64,000 nt of DNA from an uncultured Desulfobacteraceae bacterium (GTDB lineage Bacteria; Desulfobacterota; Desulfobacteria; Desulfobacterales; UBA5852), in NCBI GenBank assembly GCA_913060875.1, contig CAJXSL010000016.1, positions 1 to 64,000 on the forward strand, read 5' to 3'. The notes beneath the pieces are model-generated. The model had not been told where the DNA came from and did no database searches. It worked only from the letters and a program-made list of their open reading frames with translations. Positions 15,341-24,121 of this stretch are shown one piece after another. Made by a program: the position numbers and the translations under genes. The stretch's first letter is position 1, and each line of letters starts with the position of its first letter.

Positions 15341-16490
15341 CGCACACCCCGCTGTCGATGGCCTGGATAACACCGATGACCTGGGCGATGCCCCTGAACA
15401 GCGGGTCGATCGCCATCTGGGAATCGGTTTGGTGATAGTGCTCGCCGTGGGTCAGCCCCAGTGTGACGGCCGGAATGTTTTTGGAGAGCAGGATGGACAA
15501 TTCGGATTCACTGGGTTCGCCCACGGTATGAATGTCCAGGGCCTCCATGATCTCGCCGGCGGCCTTCACCAGCGGATGGTTGTACCGCAGCCGGGAGGCC
15601 GTGGCGTTGCTGATGGTTTCCATTTTCATGCGTACGCCGAATTCATGGCTGATCCCCGTTACCATGTCCTTGATATCCGCGAAAATGGTTTTCACCATCT
15701 TGTCGGAGTCGCTCTGGATTTCCAGCCCCAGGGTCGCGTCGTAGGCAATGATGCCGTGCTTGCGGCCGCCCTTGATCATGCCGATGATGACCCGGCTGCG
15801 GGGTTTCTGGGGCAGCCGGATGGCCATGATCTGGTTGATCACTTCATGCAGCACCAGAATCGCATTGGGTTTGAAACGGTATTCGACCCCTTTTTCCTCG
15901 AAAATCTGACAGGTAATTTCGCACCGGATCATGCCTTCGGAATAATAGCTCAGGCGGCCCAGTTCCACGCCCTCGACGCAGATGGCGCCCCGTATGGGCG
16001 TCGGCCAGGTTTTGACCAGGTGGCGCATGCCCCGCTGGTTGCCCTTGCCCAGGGATTGGATGACGCCCACCAGGAGGATATCGGATTTGAAGGTCAGGTC
16101 GAGGTGTTTGAAAATGGCGGGCATAGAGGCCAGGACGCCGACCCCCACCGAATTGTCCAGAATGCCGGCGCCTCTGATGGTGTTTTCATTAATGGTATAG
16201 TTGTGGTCGCAGTCCTTGGGAAAGGTGGTGTCGAGGTGGGCCACCAGCAGAATCGGGGGCAGGTCGCTTTGCTTGCCGCGGATGATCCCGATGGGATTCT
16301 GGTAGCCGTCCGTGGTGCATTCGTCCACGTCGTTTTCCAGCAGACGGTCCATGAACTTGACGGCCCGCCGTTTTTCATGAAAGGTCGGCGCCGGAATCTG
16401 CCCCAGAAAAACGATATTGGCGATAATCGTTTCGCGGATATTCCGGACCGCCTCGACATAGCCGGGAAGATTTTTGAGATATGGCGGCAT
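15333..16490 (-). CDS. M20-family metallopeptidase-like protein lacking the EE motif
   Basis: This 385-residue protein has the M20 layout. HLDTTFP gives the first zinc His and Asp, GILDNSVGVGVLASM the bridging Asp, and CVEGVELG a later metal Glu. Where the family has its catalytic Glu-Glu (DEExG) it reads GVIQSLGKGNQRGM, so the general base is not obvious. The activity may be altered or the base supplied elsewhere. I have a memory of an SLGxGN subfamily in anaerobes but cannot verify it. The start MPPYLKNLPGY is preceded by GGGAGG. It overlaps gpgS, so the two products probably act together. Hydrolysis of an amide-linked compatible solute or amino-acid derivative is speculation. Confidence 0.65.
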   Translation of the reverse strand: MPPYLKNLPGYVEAVRNIRETIIANIVFLGQIPAPTFHEKRRAVKFMDRLLENDVDECTTDGYQNPIGIIRGKQSDLPPILLVAHLDTTFPKDCDHNYTINENTIRGAGILDNSVGVGVLASMPAIFKHLDLTFKSDILLVGVIQSLGKGNQRGMRHLVKTWPTPIRGAICVEGVELGRLSYYSEGMIRCEITCQIFEEKGVEYRFKPNAILVLHEVINQIMAIRLPQKPRSRVIIGMIKGGRKHGIIAYDATLGLEIQSDSDKMVKTIFADIKDMVTGISHEFGVRMKMETISNATASRLRYNHPLVKAAGEIMEALDIHTVGEPSESELSILLSKNIPAVTLGLTHGEHYHQTDSQMAIDPLFRGIAQVIGVIQAIDSGVCDE

Positions 16491-16789
16491 AGAGCCTCCC
16501 GTCGGAGGGTGGGTGCGCTGGACGTCCGGGGGCGACAAAGGCAGCTCGAGAGAACCGGGACGCCTCCGGCCGCCACGGCCGAGCGTTACATACCGGGCCT
16601 CGGCCATCAGCGTATGATGGATGCCTAATTTTCTCGCAGTTGCACCGATCGGGGGCGAATCAGTGTCCACGCGAAGGGTTGGTCAGCGGTTTGGCGTGGC
16701 GATTCGCAGGGCGAACGGCCGGTACATCGCGGGAAATGATGTGTTTGAGTGATTACTTATAATAGAATACACCCGTTGGGGCCGGAAGG

Positions 16790-18334
16790 TCAATCCTTCT
16801 GTTGACCTTCCGTGGTGTCGGCAAAAAACGCCTGGATGGCTTCACACAGGCCCGGTATGGTGTAGACGTCGGCCGTCATATCGATGGTAAAGCCGAGGGA
16901 TTCGGCGGTTTCCGTGGTAATGGGCCCGATGCTGGCCGCCCGCACCCCGTTCATCAGCTCGGCCTGGCGTCCCTCCGGCAGCATTTCTTGGAAGTGCCTG
17001 ACGGTCGATGAACTGGTGAAGGTCACCATGTCGATGCGGCCCTTTTCCAGGTCGTCCAGCAGGTCGGCGGCCCTGTCCGTGACGCGCCGGGTGCGGTAGG
17101 TTGCGATTTCATCCACCTCGGCGCCCATGCGCCGCAGCTCGGTGGGCAGGATGGGCCGGGCTTCGGCCGCCCGCGGCAGAAGAATGCGTTGACCGGCCAC
17201 ATTCTCGTCGGCAAAGGCCTCCACCACGGACTCCGCCCGATAGCTGACCGGGACGATGTCGCTGCGCAGACCGTGCCGGCGCAGGAGAGCCGCCGTGGCC
17301 GGTCCGATAACGGCCGTGCGCACATGGTGAAGGGCGCGTACGTCCTTGCCCAGGGCAAAGAGACGGTCGAAAAAGTACCGGACGCCATTGACGCTGGTGA
17401 ACACCAGCCAGTCGTAGGCGGCCAGGTTTTGGATGGCCTGGTCCAGGGGCGCTTCGTTTTCGGGGGGCACCACCTCGATGGTGGGATATTCCAGGCAGTC
17501 GGCGCCCAGGTCGGTCAGGCGTTCCACCAGGTCGCTGGCCTGGGCCCGGGCCCGGGTCACCACGATGGTGCGACCGAAAAGGGGGCGGGCTTCGAACCAG
17601 GCGAGGCGCTCGCGCAGGTGGACCACCTTGCCCACGACGATGATGGCCGGGGCTTTCACGCCGGCCTGGCGGGCGATGGCGACAATGGTGGCCAGGGTTC
17701 CGGTGACGGTTTGCTGGCGGGTGGTGGTCCCCCAGCGAATCAGGGCCACCGGTGTTTCCGGGGCCATGCCGTTGTGCTGCAGCTTTGCGGTGATCGTGGG
17801 CAGGTTTTTCACACCCATGAAAAAGACCAGCGTGCCGATGCCGGTGGCCAGGGCCTTCCAGTCGATGCTGGAACCGGCTTTGGTGGGGTCTTCGTGGCCG
17901 GTCACAAATGCCAGTGTGGAGGTGAAATCCCGATGGGTCAGGGGGATGCCGGCATAGGCGGCCCCGGCCACGGCCGAGGTGACGCCGGGCACCACTTCAA
18001 AGGGGATGCCGGCGGCGACCAGTTCTTCCGCCTCTTCCCCGCCCCGCCCGAAAATATAGGGGTCGCCCCCCTTCAGGCGGGCCACCGTCAGGCCCTGGCG
18101 GGCCTTTTCGATGATGAGCTGGTTGATGCCCCCCTGGGGCAGGGTGTGATTGCCGCCCTTTTTGCCCACATAAATCAATTCGGCATCCGCTGCGGCATGG
18201 GCCAGCAGGGCCGGGGCTGCCAGGTAATCGTAGATGACCACGTCGGCCGTGTGGATACAGGCCTGGCCTTTGACCGTGATCAGGCCCGGATCGCCGGGAC
18301 CGGCACCGATGAGATAGACTTTGCCTGGTTTCAT
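16790..18334 (-). CDS. cobA/hemD: Fused uroporphyrinogen-III C-methyltransferase and uroporphyrinogen-III synthase
   Basis: The 514-residue fusion makes uroporphyrinogen III from hydroxymethylbilane (C-terminal HemD part, about 255-514) and methylates it twice to precorrin-2 (N-terminal CobA part). CobA motifs are LIGAGPGDPGLITVKG, YDYLAAP, RLKGGDPYIFGRGGEEAEEL, GIPLTHRD and MGVKNL. The HemD half has TVVTRARAQASDLVERL and DMVTFTSSSTVRHF. The start overlaps the hemC stop in ATGA, so translation is coupled. This fusion is common in Desulfobacterota, where haem is made through precorrin-2 and sirohaem. Products also lead to cobalamin. Confidence 0.93.
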   Translation of the reverse strand: MKPGKVYLIGAGPGDPGLITVKGQACIHTADVVIYDYLAAPALLAHAAADAELIYVGKKGGNHTLPQGGINQLIIEKARQGLTVARLKGGDPYIFGRGGEEAEELVAAGIPFEVVPGVTSAVAGAAYAGIPLTHRDFTSTLAFVTGHEDPTKAGSSIDWKALATGIGTLVFFMGVKNLPTITAKLQHNGMAPETPVALIRWGTTTRQQTVTGTLATIVAIARQAGVKAPAIIVVGKVVHLRERLAWFEARPLFGRTIVVTRARAQASDLVERLTDLGADCLEYPTIEVVPPENEAPLDQAIQNLAAYDWLVFTSVNGVRYFFDRLFALGKDVRALHHVRTAVIGPATAALLRRHGLRSDIVPVSYRAESVVEAFADENVAGQRILLPRAAEARPILPTELRRMGAEVDEIATYRTRRVTDRAADLLDDLEKGRIDMVTFTSSSTVRHFQEMLPEGRQAELMNGVRAASIGPITTETAESLGFTIDMTADVYTIPGLCEAIQAFFADTTEGQQKD

Positions 18335-19266
18335 GGATGCATTTCCGTTTGTAGACTGTCGAGAATGGTTCGCGCGCCCTGCTGCAGCAGTTTTTCGGCC
18401 AACGTCAGGCCGATGGACGCGGCCGTTTCGGCGGGTCCTTCCAGGGTTTCTTTCACAACCGTTTGCCCGTCCAGATCCGCCACCAGGCCGGTGATGCTGA
18501 GCTGGTCGCCCTGGAGGGTGGCATGGCCGGCAATGGGGACCTGGCAGCCGCCTTCCAGCTTGGCCAGAAAGGCCCGCTCGGCCAGGACGGCCCAGCGGGA
18601 GGCGGCATGCTCCAGCGGTCGGATCACGGGGCCGATTTTCGGATCGTCGACGCGGGCTTCCACGCACAGGGCCCCCTGGCCCACTGCGGGGAGCATGATG
18701 TCCGGTGCCAGATATTCGGTGACCCGGTCCGCCAGGCCCAGCCGTTTGACCCCGGCCGCGGCCAGGACGATGGCGTCCATTTCACCCTCATCGAGTTTGC
18801 GCATGCGGGTGTCCAGGTTCCCGCGCAGCGGTGTGATGCGGACATCCGGACGACAGAGGCGCAGCTGGGCGGCCCGCCGCAGGCTGCTGGTGCCGATGCG
18901 GGGGCTCGGCCCCAATTCGTGCAGGGCTTTGTTTTCCCGCGCAATCAGAACATCCACCGGTGTTTCCCGCTCCGGCACGGCGCCGATACAGAGACCGGTC
19001 GGAATTTCGGCCGGCATATCCTTCATGCTGTGCACGGCAAGGTCGATGCGGCCGTCCAGCAGGGCCTCTTCGATTTCTTTGACGAAAAGCCCTTTGCCGC
19101 CCACCTTGGCCAGGGGGACGTCCAGGATCTTGTCGCCCTTGGTTTTGATGATCTCCAGGGCTACCGAAGTCCCCGGGTGCAGCTCCTCGATACGGGCCTT
19201 GATCCAGTTGGCCTGCCACAGCGCCAGTTTGCTGCCGCGCGTGCCGATGGTGACCGCGGCACCCAT
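18331..19266 (-). CDS. hemC: Porphobilinogen deaminase (hydroxymethylbilane synthase)
   Basis: The enzyme joins four porphobilinogen molecules into the linear tetrapyrrole hydroxymethylbilane. The 311-residue product shows IGTRGSKLALWQAN at the start, KDMPAEIPTGL, GTSSLRRAAQL and RGNLDTRMRKL (substrate-binding arginines). The dipyrromethane-anchoring Cys is in LEGGCQVPIAGHA. The start is placed at MGAAVTIG because that ATG overlaps the stop of the upstream zinc-ribbon gene (TGATG). Its stop overlaps the start of cobA/hemD. The three genes therefore form one coupled minus-strand unit for tetrapyrrole synthesis. Confidence 0.95.
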   Translation of the reverse strand: MGAAVTIGTRGSKLALWQANWIKARIEELHPGTSVALEIIKTKGDKILDVPLAKVGGKGLFVKEIEEALLDGRIDLAVHSMKDMPAEIPTGLCIGAVPERETPVDVLIARENKALHELGPSPRIGTSSLRRAAQLRLCRPDVRITPLRGNLDTRMRKLDEGEMDAIVLAAAGVKRLGLADRVTEYLAPDIMLPAVGQGALCVEARVDDPKIGPVIRPLEHAASRWAVLAERAFLAKLEGGCQVPIAGHATLQGDQLSITGLVADLDGQTVVKETLEGPAETAASIGLTLAEKLLQQGARTILDSLQTEMHP

Positions 19267-19496
19267 CAGTGGCCGCACCCCGCGCAGCTGGAGGCGCTGC
19301 ACCCCGCGCAGGACGAATCGGTCGCGGAGGACTTGATTGTTTCACCGCCGCTGCCCTTGCTGAAAAAACCGCAGGTGGACAACAGGCGGCAGACATTTTT
19401 ACTCTGGCAGTCCGAGCATTCCGGGTCGGGTTTGCCCATCACCAGGTACTCGAAGGTGGCGCCGCAATCCTTGCATTGGTATTCATAAATCGGCAT
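19266..19496 (-). CDS. FmdB-family zinc-ribbon protein
   Basis: This 76-residue protein opens with MPIYEYQCKDCGATFEYLV, the FmdB/CxxC zinc-ribbon signature. The second Cys pair is in PECSDCQS. The C-terminal tail is rich in Ser, Gly and Cys (SSCAGCSASSCAGCGH). FmdB-type proteins are named from a putative regulator of methanogen formamidase, and their role in bacteria is unsettled. It is the first gene of the hemC-cobA/hemD unit, with its stop overlapping the hemC start by one base. GGAGAAACG precedes the ATG. Confidence 0.85.
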   Translation of the reverse strand: MPIYEYQCKDCGATFEYLVMGKPDPECSDCQSKNVCRLLSTCGFFSKGSGGETIKSSATDSSCAGCSASSCAGCGH

Positions 19497-19540
19497 AAAC
19501 GTTTCTCCTTGTGTTGCTTGCTTGCCGCTGAAAGGGTCTA

Positions 19541-19568
19541 AAAACGGAAAGGGGCCTGCGCCCCTTCC
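19541..19568 (-). terminator. Intrinsic terminator downstream of gmhA
   Basis: On the minus strand GGAAGGGGC pairs with GCCCCTTTCC (19546-19568) and is followed by GTTTT. It separates gmhA (ending at 19647) from the fmdB-hemC unit that starts at 19496. Confidence 0.7.
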
Positions 19569-19646
19569 GGATCGTTGCGAGTCAGTCGGCGCTACTCTTT
19601 ACACGGCTTTGGCGCTTTTGGCAAGCCATACCCGGTGTCCCCCGGC

Positions 19647-20234
19647 TTACAGCGAAGCCTCCGCGCCGTGGGGAAACAGGATCTGGTCGACCATCTGGCA
19701 GAGCATGTGGCCCATCAGGATGTGGGTTTCCTGGACCCGCGCCGTGGTGGCGGTCGGAACCGTCAGGGTAAGATCGCTGATATCCTTGATACGCCCCCCC
19801 TGGCCGGTCATGCCCAGGCAGCGCAGTCCCTGTTCCCGTGCGGCAGCCAGGCCGGCAACGACATTGGGGGAATTCCCGCTGGTGCTGATGCCCCAGGCCA
19901 CGTCGTCCCGCTGGCCCAGGGCCTGAATTTGTTTGGCGAAGATCTGGTCAAAATCGTAATCATTGCCGATGCTGGTGATCACCGAGGTGTCGGTGGTCAT
20001 CGCCAGGGCCGGCAGGGGGCGGCGTTCGATCTGGAAGCGGTTGACGAATTCCGCGGCGATATGCTGGGCGTCGGCGGCGCTGCCGCCATTGCCGAACAGC
20101 AGGATTTTGTGCCCCGAGGCGATACAGGTCACCAGCATGTCGGCGGCCGCAATCAGTGTGTCCAATTGTGTTTCGATCGCCTGCCGCTTGGTGCGGACGC
20201 TGTCTTCGAGAATGGTGGTAATGAGGTGCTGCAT
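19647..20234 (-). CDS. gmhA: Phosphoheptose isomerase (SIS-domain sugar isomerase)
   Basis: This 195-residue SIS-domain protein isomerises sedoheptulose 7-phosphate to D-glycero-D-manno-heptose 7-phosphate, the first step to the heptose of lipopolysaccharide core. The phosphate loop is KILLFGNGGSAADAQHIAAEFVNRF, almost identical to GmhA in style. Further family sequence is ERRPLPALAMTTDTSVITSIGNDYDF and GISTSGNSPNVV. His in ETHILMGHMLC corresponds to a catalytic position. The start MQHLITTILEDSV gives a normal length; an in-frame upstream extension lies inside the neighbouring TPR gene and is not family-like. It follows the TPR gene on the minus strand and ends before a terminator. Confidence 0.9.
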   Translation of the reverse strand: MQHLITTILEDSVRTKRQAIETQLDTLIAAADMLVTCIASGHKILLFGNGGSAADAQHIAAEFVNRFQIERRPLPALAMTTDTSVITSIGNDYDFDQIFAKQIQALGQRDDVAWGISTSGNSPNVVAGLAAAREQGLRCLGMTGQGGRIKDISDLTLTVPTATTARVQETHILMGHMLCQMVDQILFPHGAEASL

Positions 20235-20322
20235 GGGACGTCGTTGTTCTCCCTGTATGTTATAGCCTAAACCTGCCATCTCTGGTTGAGGACCCGGAGC
20301 GGTTTTACCGATCCGGGGTCTG

Positions 20323-21684
20323 TCAGGACGCCTTGTGGATGTCTCGGTCTTCCAGCGCAAGGATTGCGTCGCGGGCATCTTCGCCCAGCGCTTCGGCCTT
20401 TTTGAATGCGGCCAGGGCTTTCTCGTACTGGCCGCTTTTGCGGAGCAGCCGGCCCAGGCGCAATTGAAACCGTCCGTTTGCGGGCATAATCTCGACACTC
20501 TGCTGGCAAAAGGCAAGGGCGATGTCCAGATTTTCGTTTTTCAGTTCGTAGCAGCGGCCCAGACACGACAGGGCCGAGGCTTCGTTGGGATGCAGCCGCA
20601 GGGCCTTTTTATAGGGCGGGATGGCCTGATCGACGAGGCGCTGGGCCAGATAGGCATCCCCCATGAGCCGCTGGACCATGGCGGATTCGGGTTTCAGCTC
20701 GGCGGCGCGGCGGATCAGGTCCTGGGCCTTTTCCGGTTGGCCCGATTCCAGCAGAAGCTTGCCGGCCTGGTAATTCAGTTCAAAGACGTCGCGGCCCAGG
20801 GGCGCGGCTTTGAGCCAGAGGGCCAGCGCTTTCTGGGGCTTGTCCATCAACTGGTAAATGAGGCCGGCGTTGTAAAGGGCCAGGATTTCCTCGCTGTTGA
20901 TCTTGAGGGCCGCCTGGAAGGCGGTCAGGGCTTTGGTATGGTTTTCCTGGACGCCGAAACAGACCCCCAGGCTGTTCAACACGTTGACGTTGCGGGGGTC
21001 CAGCCGCAGGGCGTTGCGGAATTCGGCGATGGCCAGATCCACCTCACCGGCGTCATAGTGGCGGTCGCCGCTGATGTTGAGGCTCACGGCATCGAAACAG
21101 GCGCGGCCGCCGGGCCCCAGAAAGGCGGCATGCTCCAGGGCCTTGCGGGCATTGGCGATGACGTCCGCCGGAGCGTATTTCAGGCAGGGATAAGGTGCCA
21201 GGCCGATGGTCAGGGTGCGTTCGAGGGCCGCGTTGACCTGTTCCTGGAGTTTTTTGACCTGGGGCAGGCTGGAGGCCATGTCCCGGCCCGGTAAGACGCC
21301 GCCGAAGGTGTCGGGTGCCAGAAGCCCCCACCAGCCGCTTTCGGCCGCGAACATTTTATCGATGAGCTCGGCCACCTGCAGACTCAGCTGCCGCTGGCGT
21401 TCGCGATCCTCCTCATGCCGGCAGAGGACCGCATCGAGGCGCAGGGCCAGGGCGGTGAAGGGCTGGCTGTCGCCGACTTTGGCGGCGGCCCAGTTCACAT
21501 AGCCGTCATGGGTGCGGAGGCCGGGATAGCGTTGTCGAAGGGCGTTCTCAGGAATGCCGGCGGCCGGGTCCCGGGGGACGGATTCCGGGGGGAGGGCCTG
21601 GCCGTCGTCCGCCGGTGTCCGGGAAAACAGAAAATGCTGGGTTGCGGTGAGGTTGCGGTTCACGTCGCCGGGGTCTGACGTCAT
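20323..21684 (-). CDS. TPR protein with a degenerate GGDEF-like N-terminal domain
   Basis: The 453-residue protein has two parts. Residues about 70-215 resemble the C-terminal half of a nucleotidyl-cyclase (GGDEF) fold, notably ERTLTIGLAPYP followed by ADVIANARKALEHAAF, but no GGDEF or GGEEF signature is present, so cyclase activity is not expected. Residues about 215-445 are tetratricopeptide repeats (NVNVLNSLGVCFGVQEN, EILALYNAGLIYQLMDK, EASALSCLGRCYELKN). No signal peptide is visible. Its ATG overlaps the selA stop (ATGA at 21681-21684), so it is translationally coupled to selenocysteine synthesis. A role in that pathway is not established. The partner or ligand is unknown. Confidence 0.7.
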   Translation of the reverse strand: MTSDPGDVNRNLTATQHFLFSRTPADDGQALPPESVPRDPAAGIPENALRQRYPGLRTHDGYVNWAAAKVGDSQPFTALALRLDAVLCRHEEDRERQRQLSLQVAELIDKMFAAESGWWGLLAPDTFGGVLPGRDMASSLPQVKKLQEQVNAALERTLTIGLAPYPCLKYAPADVIANARKALEHAAFLGPGGRACFDAVSLNISGDRHYDAGEVDLAIAEFRNALRLDPRNVNVLNSLGVCFGVQENHTKALTAFQAALKINSEEILALYNAGLIYQLMDKPQKALALWLKAAPLGRDVFELNYQAGKLLLESGQPEKAQDLIRRAAELKPESAMVQRLMGDAYLAQRLVDQAIPPYKKALRLHPNEASALSCLGRCYELKNENLDIALAFCQQSVEIMPANGRFQLRLGRLLRKSGQYEKALAAFKKAEALGEDARDAILALEDRDIHKAS

Positions 21685-23102
21685 GGGGACTCCTTTTTCA
21701 AAATACGCCGGAAGGCCGTTTCGATGGGAGGCAGGTCGTCTTCCTGCAGGGTGCGGACATCCATGATGAAGCGGTCTTTTTCAATCCGGCCGATAATCGG
21801 CGGGTCACTGCCCCGCAAAAGGGTTTCGATGCGCTGGGCCGACCGGTCTTGCAGGGTCACGGCCACACACTGGCTGGGCAGCCTGAGCAGGGGGAGCGAG
21901 CCGCCGCCGATACGTGAATCGACCTGGTCGCGTTCGACCGTCAGACGCGCATCTCCGATGGCCTGCAGACGCGCACCTAATCGATCGGCCCGTGCGGCCA
22001 GAAGGTTCGCGGGAACCATCATCATCTGCAGGGTCGGAATATGGGCCAGGGCCTGGGATTCCTCCCGATAGAGCCGCAACGTGCTCTCGAGGGCCGCCAG
22101 GGTCATTTTGTCGATGCGCAGGGCCCGGTTGATGGGGTTCTTTTTGATGGCCTCCAGAACGTTGCGCTTGCCGACGATGAGTCCGGCCTGGGGGCCCCCC
22201 AGCAATTTGTCGCCGCTGAAGGTGACAATGTCGGCACCGCTGGCCACGGATTCCTGAACGGTGGGTTCCCAGGGCAGTCCATAGCGCCGGAAATCCACAA
22301 AGGTGCCGCTGCCCAGATCTTCCATGACCGGTACGTCGTGCCGGCGTCCGAGTTCCACCAGTTCTTTCAGGTCCACCGCTTTGGTGAAGCCGGTGATGGC
22401 GAAGTTGCTCTGGTGGACCTTGAGGAGCAGGGCCGTTTGTTCACCCAGGGCGGCGGCGTAGTCTTTCAGGTGGGTGCGGTTGGTGGTGCCCACTTCATGG
22501 AGCCGGGCGCCGCTTTTGCTCATGACATCGGGAATGCGGAAGGAGCCCCCGATTTCCACCAGCTCGCCCCGGGACACGATGACCTCCCGTTCTTTGGCCA
22601 TGGTTTCCAGCGCGATGAGCACCGCACCGGCATTGTTGTTCACCACCAGGCCCGCTTCGGCGCCGGTAATTTCGCACAGCAGGTCTTCCACCGCGCTGTA
22701 GCGGGACCCGCGCCGGCCCTCAGCGAGATTGAACTCCAGGTTGGAGTACCGGCTGGCGATCACGGAAAGGTTTTCGATGGCCTCCCGGCAGAGGAGGGAG
22801 CGGCCCAGGTTGGTGTGGATGACGACCCCGGTGGCATTGACGGTGGGCCGCAGATTGGGCTGCATGGCCGTCGTCACCAGGGTTTCGATGCGCTGCAGCA
22901 CGGCGGCCTCTTCCACCTCGCCCGGGTCGATGTCCGTATCGCCTTCCAACAGGCGGTGGCGGAGGGCATCCAGGGCCGTACGGGTGGCGTTGCGCAGCAC
23001 GCTGTGCGGCACCTGGCGGAGCCGGTCGAATTGCCGGGCATAATCCAGCAGGCGGTCCACGCCGGGCAGGCGCTGCAGCAAATTCCGGGTCTGGTCGTCC
23101 AT
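21681..23102 (-). CDS. selA: L-seryl-tRNA(Sec) selenium transferase
   Basis: This PLP enzyme converts seryl-tRNA(Sec) to selenocysteinyl-tRNA(Sec) using selenophosphate. The 473 residues match the bacterial decameric form. The N-terminal NLLQRLPGVDRLLDY domain, ATGVVIHTNLGRSLL, NNNAGAVLIALETMA and the PLP lysine in TFSGDKLLGGPQAGLIVG are all present. GGGAGG lies upstream of the ATG. Its presence means UGA is read as selenocysteine somewhere in this genome. selB, selC and selD are not in the window, and the usual selA-selB pairing is replaced by a coupled TPR gene. I did not find a convincing in-frame UGA selenoprotein here. Confidence 0.95.
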   Translation of the reverse strand: MDDQTRNLLQRLPGVDRLLDYARQFDRLRQVPHSVLRNATRTALDALRHRLLEGDTDIDPGEVEEAAVLQRIETLVTTAMQPNLRPTVNATGVVIHTNLGRSLLCREAIENLSVIASRYSNLEFNLAEGRRGSRYSAVEDLLCEITGAEAGLVVNNNAGAVLIALETMAKEREVIVSRGELVEIGGSFRIPDVMSKSGARLHEVGTTNRTHLKDYAAALGEQTALLLKVHQSNFAITGFTKAVDLKELVELGRRHDVPVMEDLGSGTFVDFRRYGLPWEPTVQESVASGADIVTFSGDKLLGGPQAGLIVGKRNVLEAIKKNPINRALRIDKMTLAALESTLRLYREESQALAHIPTLQMMMVPANLLAARADRLGARLQAIGDARLTVERDQVDSRIGGGSLPLLRLPSQCVAVTLQDRSAQRIETLLRGSDPPIIGRIEKDRFIMDVRTLQEDDLPPIETAFRRILKKESP

Positions 23103-23253
23103 GATCCTCCCTGAAGGGCGCCGCCGGGTTCCGGCGGCAGGCTGGTTTTGTTTCTTAAACTTTACTTTTTAGCATCGAAAAGCTAAATATTTCAATCTAT
23201 TTATTCATGCTGACCATGCCCGGCGGCTGCCGCCGGAGGACCGAGAGGAGCCC

Positions 23254-23976
23254 ATGCGAGAACCACGCGATTACCTGATCTTCCCCCTGGATGTCCCGAC
23301 ACGTACCGAGGCCGAGCAGCTGGTGCGCCGGCTGGCGGGACATGTCGGCCTGTTCAAGGTGGGGCTTGAACTTTTCATCCGTTCAGGGCCGGAATTGATC
23401 CGCTGGATCCAGGCCGAGAGCGACGCCGGGATTTTTCTGGATCTCAAACTGCACGACATTCCCATGACGGTGGCCCGGGCCATGGAGGCGATCGCGGCCC
23501 TGGAGGTGGACATGACCACGGTGCATTGCGGCGAGAGTGCTCGCATGCTCCAGGCCGCGGTCAAGGCCGCCGGGGGCAAAACCAGGGTGCTGGGGGTCAC
23601 GGTGCTGACCAGTGTGGCGGCCGAGGATCTGCGCCGGTCGGGGTTCGCCCCGGAGCTGGCCCAGAGCGTGGACGCCCTGGTGCAACGTCGGGCCGCCGCG
23701 GCCCGGGAGGCCGGCTGTTCCGGGGTGATCTGTTCCGGCTGGGAGGCCGCTGCGATCAAGCGTCGTCTGGGAAAGGATTTTCTGGCGGTAACACCCGGCA
23801 TCCGCCCGGCCTGGGAGACGGTGGGACCGGATGATCAGCGGCGGGTGATGACGCCGGCGGAAGCGGTGCGCAACGGCGCGGATTACATCGTAATCGGCCG
23901 CCCCATCCGGGATGCGGCCGACCCGGCCCAGGCCGCCCGGCAGGTGGCCGCCGAAATTGCCGCCGGCCAGTCCTGA
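23254..23976 (+). CDS. pyrF: Orotidine 5'-phosphate decarboxylase
   Basis: The enzyme performs the last step of UMP synthesis, removing CO2 from orotidine monophosphate without a cofactor. The 240 residues match the short bacterial type. Substrate and catalytic segments are visible: IFPLDVPTRTEA, FKVGLELFIRSGPE, the DxKxxD catalytic array in IFLDLKLHDIPMTV, VTPGIRPAWE and YIVIGRPIRDAADP. GAGAGGAG precedes the ATG. It stands alone between the divergent selA operon and convergent lysC. A weak hairpin (TTTAGC/GCTAAA) lies at 23168-23187 in the upstream space. Confidence 0.95.
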   Translation: MREPRDYLIFPLDVPTRTEAEQLVRRLAGHVGLFKVGLELFIRSGPELIRWIQAESDAGIFLDLKLHDIPMTVARAMEAIAALEVDMTTVHCGESARMLQAAVKAAGGKTRVLGVTVLTSVAAEDLRRSGFAPELAQSVDALVQRRAAAAREAGCSGVICSGWEAAAIKRRLGKDFLAVTPGIRPAWETVGPDDQRRVMTPAEAVRNGADYIVIGRPIRDAADPAQAARQVAAEIAAGQS

Positions 23977-24024
23977 CGACGGTTGCCGGCCGCCGGCCCG
24001 GGCGTCATGCTTGCCGGGCCGGCA

Positions 24025-24120
24025 TCAATACCACAGCAGATGCCGGGCAATGGTCAGGACGACGATCACCCCGGCTATCACCAGAATCAGGGCCAGCTGA
24101 TCGCGGGAGAAGGATTTCAT
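24025..24120 (-). CDS. Possible 31-residue single-pass membrane peptide
   Basis: On the minus strand an ATG at 24118-24120 opens MKSFSRDQLALILVIAGVIV, continuing as a hydrophobic helix and ending RHLLWY before TGA. The composition (charged N-terminus, about 18 hydrophobic residues, basic C-terminal side) is that of a small membrane protein. No clear ribosome-binding site precedes it. It lies downstream of lysC with palindromic repeat copy C between. It could be a chance frame. Confidence 0.3.
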   Translation of the reverse strand: MKSFSRDQLALILVIAGVIVVLTIARHLLWY

Positions 24121-24121
24121 C

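Noticed and set aside
17189-19336. 715-codon plus-strand frame across hemC and cobA/hemD
   Set aside because: This is an antisense shadow. The minus-strand genes have full motif sets and overlapping start/stop junctions.
21681-23102. Selenoprotein gene within the window, suggested by selA
   Set aside because: I compared the ends of neighbouring redox genes for an in-frame TGA followed by continued family likeness and found none that was convincing. A SECIS search was not possible.
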